DNA of 46,510 nucleotides from an uncultured Lachnospiraceae bacterium (GCA_944384295.1 CALWSU010000017.1:1-46510); one strand, 5' to 3'; counted from the stretch's first letter, positions 39,092 through 46,510 are shown. Notes: generated from the letters alone by a model not told the origin. Numbers and translations: made by a program.

Positions 39092-39577
39092 TTATGATTT
39101 TGCCTGTTTCTTGCGGTCCCCTCGTCTGGGTATGATTTCAAATGCGCTATAGGGCAATACCAAAATCAATAAAGAACCAATCCCAATCGCGCCTGCCAGC
39201 TTGAAGCCGGACAAAGCATAAGAATATGTTTCTAATATATTGCCCACAAATCCCGACTGCATGGTATTGTAAACCGCGGCACCAGGTACCAATGGCAATA
39301 TACCAGGGATATGGTACAAGATAGAAGGTGCTTCTCTATGATACGAAAGAAAACGTGCAATCGCAGTCACCACCATTGTAGAAATCAATGTTGCCATCAC
39401 CGTGTGCTCACCTGGAACATACACATATACCAGCAGATAGACAAACCAGCCTAAAAAACCATTGATGCCACAATACACCAACTCTCGTCTGGGCGCATTG
39501 CAAACAATAGAATATCCATAACAGGCAATGAAAGAAAATGCCGATTGTAGTAACATAGTAGAAAAGGAAATTTCCAT
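39092..39577 (-). CDS. Threonine/serine exporter, short subunit (ThrE_2/DUF3815)
   Basis: The ATG at 39577 (MEISFST...) follows GGAGG by 9 bases and starts two bases after the stop of the partner gene. The 161-aa protein has about five helices and the conserved IPGILPLVPGAAVYNTM segment near residue 97. In many Bacillota the two halves of the ThrE fold are encoded as separate adjacent genes, and this is the C-terminal half. It probably acts with the product of 39580-40407 in efflux of threonine or serine. Confidence 0.9.
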   Translation of the reverse strand: MEISFSTMLLQSAFSFIACYGYSIVCNAPRRELVYCGINGFLGWFVYLLVYVYVPGEHTVMATLISTMVVTAIARFLSYHREAPSILYHIPGILPLVPGAAVYNTMQSGFVGNILETYSYALSGFKLAGAIGIGSLLILVLPYSAFEIIPRRGDRKKQAKS

Positions 39578-39579
39578 AC

Positions 39580-40407
39580 TCAAAATCCTCCGAATGCTAA
39601 TATTGAATTTGATACCGCTTCCAATGATGCGGTATCATAAGGCTGTCCGCCAAACGCCACAAATACACCCAATACAATCGCAACACCGCCCGCAATCGCA
39701 CAGGCAACCAAAAGCGCTTCCATCAATTTGGAATTGCCGCTGATGAAATTGCCTTCCAACACGTCGCGGATTGCTTTTGTCAGCGTAATACCTGGCAGCA
39801 GTGGCATGATACTACCTATGACAATCATATCAATCTGTGTAGAAGGCATCAGCGCATGAAAGAAAATCGCCAGTATGCCTGTAATCACGCCGCCCGTAAA
39901 CGAACTAAAGAAATAAGGGGCTTTCCATGCGCCATTCCCTAGCACCATCAAACCCAATGCCATACCAATCACAAAAGCCGCCACACCGTCCAAAGGCGTA
40001 CCATTATACACCATCGTAAAGCCGCCGGAAGTCAAGCCATACGCCAAAACACGCAAAGACGGCGCAAATTTAGGTGCGTGATGAATTTCCAGCATACGGC
40101 TGGTGGCTTCTTCTAATGTGATTTCGCCTGATACAAATGCACGACTCATAGAATTGACCGCACATATTTTTTCAAAATTGACAGACCTATCCTGCACACC
40201 ACGCGCCATGGACAGTGGTCCTTTGTCTTCTCGCGGCAGGCTCACAATCAACATCGTAGACATTGCCAATGCCTCTATTTTTTCACGTCCACTCATAGAA
40301 AGTATGCGTAACATGGTATCTTGCACACGTTGTGTTTCCGCGCCTGATTTGAGCATAATCTCTCCAGCGTCTAGTGCCAGATTGAGAAGCTTGGTATCAT
40401 TATCCAT
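39580..40407 (-). CDS. Threonine/serine exporter, long subunit (ThrE_1/DUF1212)
   Basis: I place the start at 40407 (MDNDTKLLNLAL...), 10 bases after AAAGGAGG; the frame extends 8 codons further without a better signal. The 275-aa protein begins with a cytoplasmic helical domain (LALDAGEIMLKSGAETQRVQDTM, typical of ThrE). Five membrane helices follow, including IGSIMPLLPGITLTKAIRDVL, the counterpart of the LPGxxxxNxxxD motif. It is first in the probable operon with the short subunit and the cysteine desulfidase-like gene. Confidence 0.92.
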   Translation of the reverse strand: MDNDTKLLNLALDAGEIMLKSGAETQRVQDTMLRILSMSGREKIEALAMSTMLIVSLPREDKGPLSMARGVQDRSVNFEKICAVNSMSRAFVSGEITLEEATSRMLEIHHAPKFAPSLRVLAYGLTSGGFTMVYNGTPLDGVAAFVIGMALGLMVLGNGAWKAPYFFSSFTGGVITGILAIFFHALMPSTQIDMIVIGSIMPLLPGITLTKAIRDVLEGNFISGNSKLMEALLVACAIAGGVAIVLGVFVAFGGQPYDTASLEAVSNSILAFGGF

Positions 40408-40561
40408 TGCAAAACGTCCTCCTTTGCGCATTGATTTTTTTCATAGATATCCCTAGCTTAGTGTATTCTTTTTTTGTAAAATGTAAATACTCATTCTGTT
40501 CAAATATTTCGCTTGCGAAGTATTTTTTTTGTGCGTATGGATATTGTATCAAAAGAAATGG

Positions 40562-40590
40562 TTTACATTTTTTTACTTTTGTACTATACT
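40562..40590 (+). promoter_or_regulatory. Sigma-A promoter of the TPP riboswitch-tenA operon
   Basis: TTTACA (40562-40567) and TATACT (40585-40590) are 17 bases apart, about 75 bp before the riboswitch. Confidence 0.7.
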
Positions 40591-40664
40591 AATAAAAAAA
40601 CATGGTGCAAAGCGAAAAGATACAGACGTTTTGCCGTATGACTGTATACAATAGCATAAAAAAG

Positions 40665-40812
40665 CTGGGGGTGCTGTTTGCAATAACAGCTGAGAGGAAA
40701 TAGATTCCAACCCTTTGAACTTGATGTGGTTAGTACCAACGGAGGGAAGCAAACAATACTGTGTAAAGAATGAGAATTCTTTCCTAACTTTGGGAAAGGA
40801 TTCTTTTTTTAT
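40665..40812 (+). promoter_or_regulatory. TPP (THI-box) riboswitch with downstream terminator
   Basis: The THI-box signature is complete: GGGGGTGC, GCTGAGAGG, CCCTTTGAACTTGATGTGG, TTAGTACCAACGGAGGGAAGC (40666-40750). A terminator follows (AGAAT.CTTTCC paired with GGAAAGGATTCT, about 40773-40803, then a T run). Thiamin pyrophosphate binding is expected to favour the terminator and turn off tenA-thiZ-thiX-thiY. The cDNA-strand sequence matches the consensus closely, including the pyrimidine- and pyrophosphate-binding segments. Confidence 0.95.
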
Positions 40813-40833
40813 TTTACTAAAGGAGGAAGCAGC

Positions 40834-41493
40834 ATGAAATTAACACAAAGATTATACGAAAAGGTCAAAGACATTTGGGCGGGTTATTTGGAACAGCCTT
40901 TTGTCAAAGAATTGGCAGAAGGCACTTTGTCGGAAGAAAAATTCCGCTTCTATATGGTACAGGATTATCGTTATTTACTGCAATACGCGAAAGTATTCGC
41001 GATGGGCGTTGTCAAAACAGAAGACGAAGCCCTGATGACACGTTTTTCTTATATGGTACATGATGTGTTAGACGGCGAAATGAATGTACATAAAGCTTAT
41101 ATGTCCCGTCTGGGCATCACTGAACAAGAAGTTGCACAAACCAAATCTGCATTGGCGAACCAGTCCTATACTTCTTATATGCTGGACGTTGCCTACAAAG
41201 GCGGTCCATTGGAAATCTTGATGGCGGTGCTGGCATGTGCATGGAGTTACCAAGAAATCGGCGAACACCACGCAAAAGTAGAAGGCGCATTGACACACCC
41301 ACTTTATGGCGAATGGGTACGCGGCTACAGCAGCGAAACCTATCGCGAAAGCACACAAGAAATTATTGATTGTGTAGACGCTTTGGGCGCAAATATCACA
41401 CCAGAACAAGAAGCATACTTGACCGAAATTTTTGTGATTTGCAGTCGTTATGAAAAAGATTTCTGGGATATGGCATACAACATGCAAATGTAA
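40834..41493 (+). CDS. tenA: Aminopyrimidine aminohydrolase/thiaminase II TenA
   Basis: TenA hydrolyses formylaminopyrimidine-derived aminopyrimidines (thiamin breakdown products) to HMP, feeding thiamin salvage. The 219-aa helical protein shows family features: F.MVQDYRYLLQYAKVFAMG (near residue 43), then CAWSYQEIGEHHAKV with a central Cys (near 135) and a GEWVRGYSSETYRE segment (near 168). The end is CSRYEKDFWDMAY with the catalytic Glu region. RBS AAAGGAGG. It follows the TPP riboswitch and precedes the HMP-precursor importer, the known B. subtilis-like thiamin salvage arrangement. Confidence 0.95.
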   Translation: MKLTQRLYEKVKDIWAGYLEQPFVKELAEGTLSEEKFRFYMVQDYRYLLQYAKVFAMGVVKTEDEALMTRFSYMVHDVLDGEMNVHKAYMSRLGITEQEVAQTKSALANQSYTSYMLDVAYKGGPLEILMAVLACAWSYQEIGEHHAKVEGALTHPLYGEWVRGYSSETYRESTQEIIDCVDALGANITPEQEAYLTEIFVICSRYEKDFWDMAYNMQM

Positions 41494-41536
41494 TCCAATA
41501 TTATAAAATCAAACGATTCAGGAAGGAAGTAACAAC

Positions 41537-42289
41537 ATGCTGGAATTTCGAGATGTATCCTTTCGCTATCCCGAAGACGCACAAAGCATGATGGAACATC
41601 TCAATTTTCAAGTAGAAGATGGGGATTTTGTATCCATCATAGGCGCGAGCGGCTGCGGCAAAAGCACAGTATTTCGGCTGATTAACGGCTTAGAGCAAAT
41701 GCAAGGCGGTCAAATCTTCGTGGACGGCAAACCGATACAAACTTTACAGCAATACAGCGCATTTATGCCGCAAAAAGATTTGCTGTTTCCTTGGCGCACG
41801 ATTGCACAAAATATCTGTCTGCCTATGGAATTGGCGCATATCCCCAAAGCAGAACAGGCAAAAAGATGTACAGAAGTCTTAGAACAAGTCGGTTTATCAC
41901 AATACCGTGACAAATACCCGAAAGACCTTTCCGGCGGCATGAAGCAAAGAGTCGCTTTCGCGCGTACGCTGCTGGCGGGCGCAGACCTGCTTTTGTTGGA
42001 CGAGCCATTCAGCGCGCTGGATTATCTGACCAGAGTAGATATGCAGGAATGGCTGCTGCATCAATGGGAGCATTATCATAAAACCATATTATTTATCACG
42101 CATGACGTGGAAGAAGCCATATTTTTATCCAAACGGATTTTGGTGATACAAGACCGTCCTTTTCGCGATATGGAAGATGTACGCGTGCCACTTGCTTATC
42201 CACGCAACCGTGAGGATTTGAAACGTGCTGATATTGTGGAATTGAAAGAAAATTTAATCGAAAAACTTAGAAGGAGCGTGAACGTATGA
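41537..42289 (+). CDS. thiZ: Thiamin-precursor (formylaminopyrimidine-type) importer ATPase ThiZ
   Basis: The 250-aa ABC ATPase has Walker A GASGCGKSTVFRLI (near residue 37), the Q loop SAFMPQKDLLFPW, signature LSGGMKQRVAFARTLLAG, Walker B LLLLDEPFSALD and H-loop ILFITHDVEEAIFLS. The nitrate/sulfonate/taurine-like (NitT/TauT) family placement fits ThiZ. It lies between tenA and the permease, with which it shares an ATGA overlap, so it belongs to the TPP-controlled operon. Confidence 0.94.
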   Translation: MLEFRDVSFRYPEDAQSMMEHLNFQVEDGDFVSIIGASGCGKSTVFRLINGLEQMQGGQIFVDGKPIQTLQQYSAFMPQKDLLFPWRTIAQNICLPMELAHIPKAEQAKRCTEVLEQVGLSQYRDKYPKDLSGGMKQRVAFARTLLAGADLLLLDEPFSALDYLTRVDMQEWLLHQWEHYHKTILFITHDVEEAIFLSKRILVIQDRPFRDMEDVRVPLAYPRNREDLKRADIVELKENLIEKLRRSVNV

Positions 42290-43029
42290 AAAAGCATCTG
42301 CCTGCTTTTGTGCTTGCGCTTGTGCTGCTTCTTGTGTGGCAAGGCATCGCCATGTTAATTGATGCCGCTTATATACTGCCTTCCCCCACACAAATTTGTG
42401 TCAGACTTTGGGAATTGAGAGAGCCTTTGTTTTTGGTACATCTGCCCGCGACCATGTCTGTCACAGCAATCGGGCTTTTGATTTCGGTGGTATTGGGTGT
42501 AGGGCTAGCCATTGCCATGGACGCAAATCCAAAGATTGAGCGCGCGTTGTATCCCGTGATTGTTGCCTCACAGACCATACCCACAACAGCAATCGCGCCT
42601 TTGTTTATACTTTGGTTTGGGTACAGCATTTGGAGCAAAGTACTTGTAACTATATTGATGACATTTTTCCCGATTGCCATTACTGTTTTTGACGGATTCA
42701 AGGCAACCAAGCGTGAAATGGAAGAATTACTGCGCACTTATGGTGCAACCAAACGAGATATTTTTTGGAAGCTGAAACTGCCGACCGCATTGCCGAACTT
42801 TTTTTCCGCAATCAAAATGGCAATCCCTTTGAGCGTCATCGGCGCTGCAATCGCCGAATGGCTGGGCGCACAGGAAGGATTAGGATACTTCAGCAAACGT
42901 ATGATGACACAGTTGGACGGTGCGGGCGTGTTTGCGCCTGTGGTACTGTTATCCATAGTTGCAATGCTGGCTGTGGGGATTGTCACCGTCATAGAGTATA
43001 AATGTATACAATGGAGAAAGGAGCTTTAA
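42286..43029 (+). CDS. thiX: Thiamin-precursor importer permease ThiX
   Basis: The 247-aa protein has about six membrane helices and the binding-protein-dependent transport motif EELLRTYGATKRDIFWKLKLPTALP (EAA loop, near residue 150). PLFILWFGYSIWSKVLVTILM and IAEWLGAQEGLGYF are the usual NitT/TauT-type landmarks. RBS AAGGAGCG. It overlaps thiZ by four bases and ends two bases before the thiY start, so the three are coupled. Confidence 0.94.
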   Translation: MKKHLPAFVLALVLLLVWQGIAMLIDAAYILPSPTQICVRLWELREPLFLVHLPATMSVTAIGLLISVVLGVGLAIAMDANPKIERALYPVIVASQTIPTTAIAPLFILWFGYSIWSKVLVTILMTFFPIAITVFDGFKATKREMEELLRTYGATKRDIFWKLKLPTALPNFFSAIKMAIPLSVIGAAIAEWLGAQEGLGYFSKRMMTQLDGAGVFAPVVLLSIVAMLAVGIVTVIEYKCIQWRKEL

Positions 43030-43032
43030 GCA

Positions 43033-44088
43033 ATGAAGAAACGTTTTTTTGCACTGGCACTGGCGTGTATGATGGCATTTTGCTTTACCGCCTGCGGCAC
43101 AACAGACAACACACAAGAAACAACCAACAACACAGAAAATGCAGAAGGCACAGAAAACACAGACACAGCCCAATTAGAGGATTTTACTATCGTGCTGGAC
43201 TGGTATCCGAACGCGATACATTCTTTCTTGTATACCGCAATCGAAAAAGGATACTTTGCGGAAGAAGGGCTCAATTTAGTCATCAATTTCCCCGCTAATA
43301 CAAATGACGGCATTTCTCTGCCTGCCGCTGGCAAAGCAGATGTCGGTATGTATTATTTACAAGATGCCATTTTGACATCGGTAGAAGAAAATGTGCCCAT
43401 TGTTTCGATTGGTGCAGTTTGCCAAAGTTCTTTGAATGTTGTCATCTCTATGAAAGACAGCAATATCACAGGCGCACCAGACCTCAAAGGCAAAAAAATC
43501 GGCTATGCTGGTACGGTATTATCCGAAACACAGATACAAGCCATGCTTGAAAACAGCGGCTTGACTGCGGACGACTGCGAATTTATAGACGTTGGTTTTG
43601 ATTTGATGTCTGCATTGACAACCGGACAAGTAGACGCGACCACAGGCAATATGGTCAATCACGAAGTACCACAGATGCAGGAAGAAGGATTTGACATCAA
43701 TTATTTCTATCCTACCGATTTTGGCGTACCACAGGCATATGAACTGGTATTTTTGGCAAACAAAGACGCAGTCGCAGAAAATCCTGAAAAATATCAAAAA
43801 TTCCTGCGTGCTTGCCAGAAAGGTTTTGCAGATATGAAAGCAAATCCTGATGAATCTTTGCAAATTTTATTGAACAACCAAAACGAAGCAAACTTCCCAC
43901 TGTCTGAAACTGTAGAAAAACAGAGCATGGACATTCTGTTGCCTGTCATGGAAACCGAAAGCGCGCCTTTCCTTTCTCAAGATGTAGAAGTATGGCAGAA
44001 CAATGCTGATTGGCTGTATGAACGCGGTGTATTGACAAAACAGGCAGATATGAGCGATATGGTGGTAAATCTTTTGGAAACAGAATAA
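43033..44088 (+). CDS. thiY: Thiamin-precursor-binding lipoprotein ThiY
   Basis: ThiY (NMT1/THI5-like) binds N-formyl-4-amino-5-aminomethyl-2-methylpyrimidine and passes it to ThiX. The 351-aa protein has a lipoprotein signal with FTAC (Cys near residue 21) and a Thr/Asn/Glu linker (QETTNNTENAEGTENT). The binding fold begins FTIVLDWYPNAIHSFLYTAIEKGYF, the WyPN region typical of THI5-like proteins. LVINFPANTNDGISLPAAGKADVGM and LKGKKIGYAGTVLSETQI follow. The start has AAAGGAGC upstream. It is the last gene of the operon. The 3' end overlaps the minus-strand XRE frame. Confidence 0.94.
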   Translation: MKKRFFALALACMMAFCFTACGTTDNTQETTNNTENAEGTENTDTAQLEDFTIVLDWYPNAIHSFLYTAIEKGYFAEEGLNLVINFPANTNDGISLPAAGKADVGMYYLQDAILTSVEENVPIVSIGAVCQSSLNVVISMKDSNITGAPDLKGKKIGYAGTVLSETQIQAMLENSGLTADDCEFIDVGFDLMSALTTGQVDATTGNMVNHEVPQMQEEGFDINYFYPTDFGVPQAYELVFLANKDAVAENPEKYQKFLRACQKGFADMKANPDESLQILLNNQNEANFPLSETVEKQSMDILLPVMETESAPFLSQDVEVWQNNADWLYERGVLTKQADMSDMVVNLLETE

Positions 44089-44455
44089 AAGCACACTGAT
44101 TATCATTTGAAATACACCCCATAAAAAATACGTCTTGCAAAGCCAAAATGGTTTTGACAAGACGTATTTTTTTGTGCAATCTATCTATATGGATTGCTTT
44201 TTTTCCCTCTGAAACCCCACAGATAAGCGCATCACAACTGATATGAAACAAACGGGCAAAGGCTTGGATTTCAATATCTGTGACATATCGCTGATTTGTT
44301 TCAATTCGTGTAATGACATTTTTGTCTATATCGATACCCATAAGCTGCAAGGCATGCGCCAAATCTCTTTGGGACATGCCATGTTCTTGGCGTAATTGTT
44401 TGAGTCTTGCATGAATTAAATTTTTTTCTCCAGAATCTGTTCTTGGTTTTGGCAT
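43946..44455 (-). CDS. XRE-family HTH regulator, probably frameshifted near its 3' end
   Basis: The ATG at 44455 (MPKPRTDSGEKN...) has AAGGAAAAG upstream. Residues about 14-75 are a clear XRE helix-turn-helix: ARLKQLRQEHGMSQRDLAHALQLMG, NVITRIETNQRYVTDIEIQAFARLF, ISCDALICGVSEGKK. The present frame then continues for about 75 residues of unconvincing sequence through the shared terminator and 143 bp into the thiY gene on the other strand. An A7 run lies at 44198-44204. One extra A there would give an end SEGKKSNPYR and a stop at 44181, just before the terminator, with a normal length of about 91 aa. It may be a lineage mutation, a sequencing error or slippage. Confidence 0.75.
   Translation of the reverse strand: MPKPRTDSGEKNLIHARLKQLRQEHGMSQRDLAHALQLMGIDIDKNVITRIETNQRYVTDIEIQAFARLFHISCDALICGVSEGKKAIHIDRLHKKIRLVKTILALQDVFFMGCISNDNQCAFILFPKDLPPYRSYLPVLSIHRVHTANQHCSAILLHLEKGKARFRFP
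44123..44172. terminator. Strong bidirectional intrinsic terminator
   Basis: AAAAAATACGTCTTG pairs perfectly with CAAGACGTATTTTTT around an inner CCA/TGG hairpin. It lies after thiY, and just beyond the position where the XRE gene would end if one A were restored (44181). Confidence 0.9.
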
Positions 44456-44490
44456 ATTTCTTTTCCTTTTCATCCATACTGAATAGATAC

Positions 44491-44521
44491 AAAAAAGCCC
44501 GACTATCGGGGAATAGTCGGG
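44491..44521 (-). terminator. Intrinsic terminator in the XRE gene leader
   Basis: On the minus strand CCCGACTAT pairs with ATAGTCGGG and is followed by TTTTTT (44491-44496). It lies 36 bp upstream of the XRE start, downstream of its promoter, so it looks like an attenuator; a second hairpin, TGGACG/CGTCCA (about 44525-44544), precedes it. Confidence 0.7.
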
Positions 44522-44544
44522 TGTTGGACGCAATCAAACGTCCA

Positions 44545-44586
44545 GGGGCATAGTTTATGTACAGGAAAAGGGGCATCCATGTACAG
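44545..44586. repeat. Two direct repeats GGGGCAT..ATGTACAG in the XRE leader
   Basis: GGGGCAT-6-TGTACAG-like units occur at 44545-44564 and 44570-44586, differing only in a short spacer insertion. They sit between the promoter and the leader terminator and could be binding sites for the XRE protein or for another factor. Confidence 0.7.
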
Positions 44587-44596
44587 TTCTAATGAT

Positions 44597-44626
44597 ACTA
44601 TACTTTAGGCAATATTGCCATAGCAA
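44597..44626 (-). promoter_or_regulatory. XRE gene promoter with a palindromic operator in the spacer
   Basis: On the minus strand TTGCTA (-35, 44621-44626) and TATAGT (-10, 44597-44602) are 18 bases apart. The perfect palindrome GGCAATATTGCC (44608-44619) fills the spacer, a position suited to repression, for example autoregulation by the XRE protein. Confidence 0.6.
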
Positions 44627-44693
44627 AATTATGTAAAAAATCCCCAAAAATCGTATCTGTTTTTGCATAAATTCACGATATCAAAAAAAATAC

Positions 44694-44722
44694 TTGCCTT
44701 TTCGGTTTTGTGTGGCTATAAT
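44694..44722 (+). promoter_or_regulatory. Sigma-A promoter of serS
   Basis: TTGCCT (44694-44699) and TATAAT (44717-44722) are 17 bases apart, just upstream of the T-box leader. Confidence 0.8.
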
Positions 44723-44734
44723 GTGTCCCATAAG

Positions 44735-45021
44735 GCGTGAAGCGGTACACACTGTGTACTATGTGCAAAAGCAACATACCAAAAGCACAGCTTCGGAAGA
44801 AAGAAAAGTCATGGAAATTTCTACAGAGAGTCGGTGGCTGGTGGAAACCGACGAAAGGCACATGATGATCCACTTTCTGAGCAGTCGGTGAAAGCCGAAA
44901 GGGTAAGCCCTTTATCGCTGTTTGAGTGGTTCAAGGAAAAAAGACCTTGGGCAATGCGGGTGGCAACGCGGGAGCAACTCTCGTCCCTCTTTTTTTGGTG
45001 GGGATTGAGGGTTTTTTTTAT
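44735..45021 (+). promoter_or_regulatory. T-box riboswitch of serS (serine-responsive)
   Basis: The leader holds stem I features (AGAGAG near 44825; the GTCGG..CCGAC hairpin). A candidate Ser specifier codon UCC lies at 44869-44871, followed by A, and the T-box core AATGCGGGTGGCAACGCGGG at 44953-44972. The terminator CTCTCGTCCC paired with GGGGAUUGAGGG, then a T run (44978-45021), follows. Uncharged tRNA-Ser should favour the antiterminator and switch serS on. The tRNA-Ser(GCU) in this window reads AGY, so it is not the cognate of a UCC specifier. Confidence 0.92.
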
Positions 45022-45098
45022 TGCCAAAAAATGCCGCATGTCCCATAAATCCGAAATAAATCAAAAATAGATTGTTGTGAGTGTGAAAGGAGAACATT

Positions 45099-46385
45099 AT
45101 GTTAGACATTAAATTTGTCAGAGAAAATCCCGAAATCGTAAAAGAAAATATGCGCAAGAAATTTCAGGACAACAAACTGCCTTTGGTAGATGAAGTCATC
45201 GCGCTGGATCTGGAAAACAGAAATATCAAACAGGAAGTAGAAGCATTACGCGCACAGAGAAATAAACTCTCCAAACAAATCGGCGGCTTGATGGCAAAAG
45301 GCGAAAAAGATGAAGCCGAAAAAATCAAAGCACAGATTGCAGCAGATGCAGAACGTGTAGATACTTTGACTGCAAAAGAAAAAGAAGTCGAAGAAAAAAT
45401 CAAAAAAATCATGATGACCATTCCAAACATCATCGATCCTTCTGTTCCTATTGGGAAAGATGACAGCGAAAATGTGGAAGTAGAAAAATTTGGTGAACCT
45501 GTGGTACCTGATTTTGAAATCCCTTACCACACTGACATCATGGAAAGCTTTGGCGGCATTGATTTGGAAAGCGCAAGAAAAGTTGCCGGCAATGGTTTCT
45601 ATTATCTCATGGGCGACATTGCGCGTCTGCACTCCGCTGTATTGGCATATGCAAGAGATTTCATGATCAACAGAGGTTTCAAATACTGCATCCCTCCTTT
45701 CATGATTCGCAGCAATGTCGTAACAGGCGTTATGAGCTTTGCAGAAATGGACGCTATGATGTATAAAATCGAAGGCGAAGATTTATATTTGATTGGTACC
45801 AGCGAACATTCTATGATTGGGAAATTCATTGATACCATGAACAAAGAAGAAGACCTGCCTCAGACATTGACCAGCTATTCTCCTTGCTTCCGTAAAGAAA
45901 AAGGCGCGCACGGCATTGAAGAAAGAGGCGTATATCGTATCCATCAGTTTGAAAAGCAGGAAATGATTGTTGTCTGCAAACCAGAAGAAAGCCCTATGTG
46001 GTTTGACAAACTGTGGCAGAACACAGTAGATTTATTCCGTTCTATGGATATTCCCGTACGTACTTTGGAATGCTGTTCCGGCGACTTGGCAGACCTGAAA
46101 GTGAAATCTGTAGACGTAGAAGCATGGTCTCCCAGACAGAAAAAATATTTTGAAGTTGGTAGCTGCTCCAATCTGAGCGATGCACAGGCAAGAAGATTGG
46201 GCATTCGTGTGGTTGCACCCGATGGCAAAAAATATTTTGCACATACACTGAATAATACTGTTGCTGCTCCTCCTAGAATGTTGATTGCGTTCTTGGAAAA
46301 CAATTTACAGGCAGACGGCAGCGTAAGAATCCCCGAAGTACTGCGTCCTTACATGGGTGGTCAGGAAAAATTGGAAAAACGCTAA
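45099..46385 (+). CDS. serS: Seryl-tRNA synthetase
   Basis: SerRS charges tRNA-Ser with serine. The 428-aa class II enzyme has the N-terminal long antiparallel coiled coil that binds the tRNA variable arm (about residues 30-105, LDLENRNIKQEVEALRAQRN... to LTAKEKEVEEKI). Motif 2 is FRKEKGAHGIEERGVYRIHQFEKQE (near 268-292, with the conserved Arg residues) and motif 3 ends NNTVAAPPRMLIAFLEN. The GTSEHSMIGK segment (near 228) is the serine-binding TxE region. RBS GAAAGGAG. A T-box leader controls it. Confidence 0.98.
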   Translation: MLDIKFVRENPEIVKENMRKKFQDNKLPLVDEVIALDLENRNIKQEVEALRAQRNKLSKQIGGLMAKGEKDEAEKIKAQIAADAERVDTLTAKEKEVEEKIKKIMMTIPNIIDPSVPIGKDDSENVEVEKFGEPVVPDFEIPYHTDIMESFGGIDLESARKVAGNGFYYLMGDIARLHSAVLAYARDFMINRGFKYCIPPFMIRSNVVTGVMSFAEMDAMMYKIEGEDLYLIGTSEHSMIGKFIDTMNKEEDLPQTLTSYSPCFRKEKGAHGIEERGVYRIHQFEKQEMIVVCKPEESPMWFDKLWQNTVDLFRSMDIPVRTLECCSGDLADLKVKSVDVEAWSPRQKKYFEVGSCSNLSDAQARRLGIRVVAPDGKKYFAHTLNNTVAAPPRMLIAFLENNLQADGSVRIPEVLRPYMGGQEKLEKR

Positions 46386-46405
46386 GAAATCCATGCAATA
46401 TACAA

Positions 46406-46437
46406 AAGCGTCCGACATACTGCAATGTCGGACGCTT
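46406..46437 (+). terminator. Hairpin after serS, probable terminator
   Basis: AAGCGTCCGACAT pairs perfectly with ATGTCGGACGCTT around 6 bases. The stem is strong but no T run follows on the plus strand, as the dispersed repeat begins at once. Confidence 0.55.
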
Positions 46438-46438
46438 C

Positions 46439-46510
46439 AGGGTGTCGAAAAAGTCGACACCCTGTCGTCAAAGGCTCATTTCATTCAAGCCTTTGACGAG
46501 TTGACAGAAG
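46439..46510 (+). repeat. Modular dispersed hairpin repeat, copy 4 (cut off by the window end)
   Basis: The head hairpin AGGGTGTCGA/TCGACACCCT and the second hairpin CGTCAAAGGCT/AGCCTTTGACG are complete, then TGACAGAAG. It has the same order and orientation as copies 2 and 3. The rest of the element lies outside the window. Confidence 0.9.

Noticed and set aside
1..46510. Insertion sequences, prophage or restriction genes
   Set aside because: No transposase, integrase, phage structural or restriction-modification frame was recognised anywhere in the window.

Overview
The window looks like the chromosome of a low-to-mid GC, anaerobic member of the Bacillota, most likely class Clostridia. The reasons are the gene content (cdaA-cdaR-glmM, noc, soj/spo0J-type parAB followed by a DUF4446 gene, S-layer-homology and copper-amine-oxidase-N-domain proteins, a siroheme/4Fe-4S reductase), strong AGGAGG ribosome binding sites, sigma-A promoters, intrinsic terminators, and T-box and TPP riboswitch control. 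I cannot name the genus from sequence alone. Three parS sites, a cluster of DnaA boxes and both ParB-type proteins (Noc and Spo0J) suggest an origin-proximal position, although dnaA, gidAB and rnpA are not in the window.

Layout. 1-5003: a dispersed repeat, a small unknown gene, a lipoprotein, and the c-di-AMP/peptidoglycan precursor operon cdaA-cdaR-glmM (minus strand). 5400-8399: noc (plus), then two thioesterase paralogues and an unusual alpha/beta hydrolase (minus). 8453-17200: second repeat copy, a small membrane protein, argS, a lipid kinase, parS sites, parA-parB-DUF4446-HAD phosphatase-stalk protein (all plus). 17582-20380: SIMPL protein, ArsC/Spx-like protein, 2-hydroxyacid dehydrogenase, tRNA-Ser(GCU). 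20428-26543: a GC-rich folded element, then a two-component system (kinase and OmpR-type regulator, both minus) split by an oppositely oriented surface protein carrying 17 tandem octapeptides. 26556-30278: LysR regulator, proC, secreted M3-type metallopeptidase. 30406-34601: third and largest repeat copy, then a reductase plus FecBCD-type importer operon. 34899-37492: SLH protein, lipoprotein, small membrane protein. 37619-40407: a folded 100-bp element, a cysteine-desulfidase-like gene and a split threonine/serine exporter. 40562-44088: TPP riboswitch with tenA-thiZ-thiX-thiY (thiamin precursor salvage). 44181-46385: an XRE regulator with an elaborate leader, and T-box-controlled serS; the window ends in a fourth repeat copy.

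Themes. Cell-envelope and chromosome-maintenance genes dominate the first third; secreted/lipoprotein genes with Thr/Gln/Glu/Asn-rich linkers recur throughout. Regulation is readable in several places: T-box for serS, TPP for tenA-thiZXY, palindromic operators before the XRE gene and the reductase operon, and parS/DnaA sites around parAB.

The best candidates for something undescribed are (i) a modular dispersed element made of hairpin cassettes, present four times in the same orientation with different cassette copy numbers; (ii) two other strongly folded intergenic elements (20428-20600 and 37619-37719); (iii) the kinase/surface-protein/regulator locus; and (iv) an XRE gene that appears to have lost one A in an A7 run and now reads through its own terminator into thiY. 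All functional calls come from reading motifs by eye; no database search was run.
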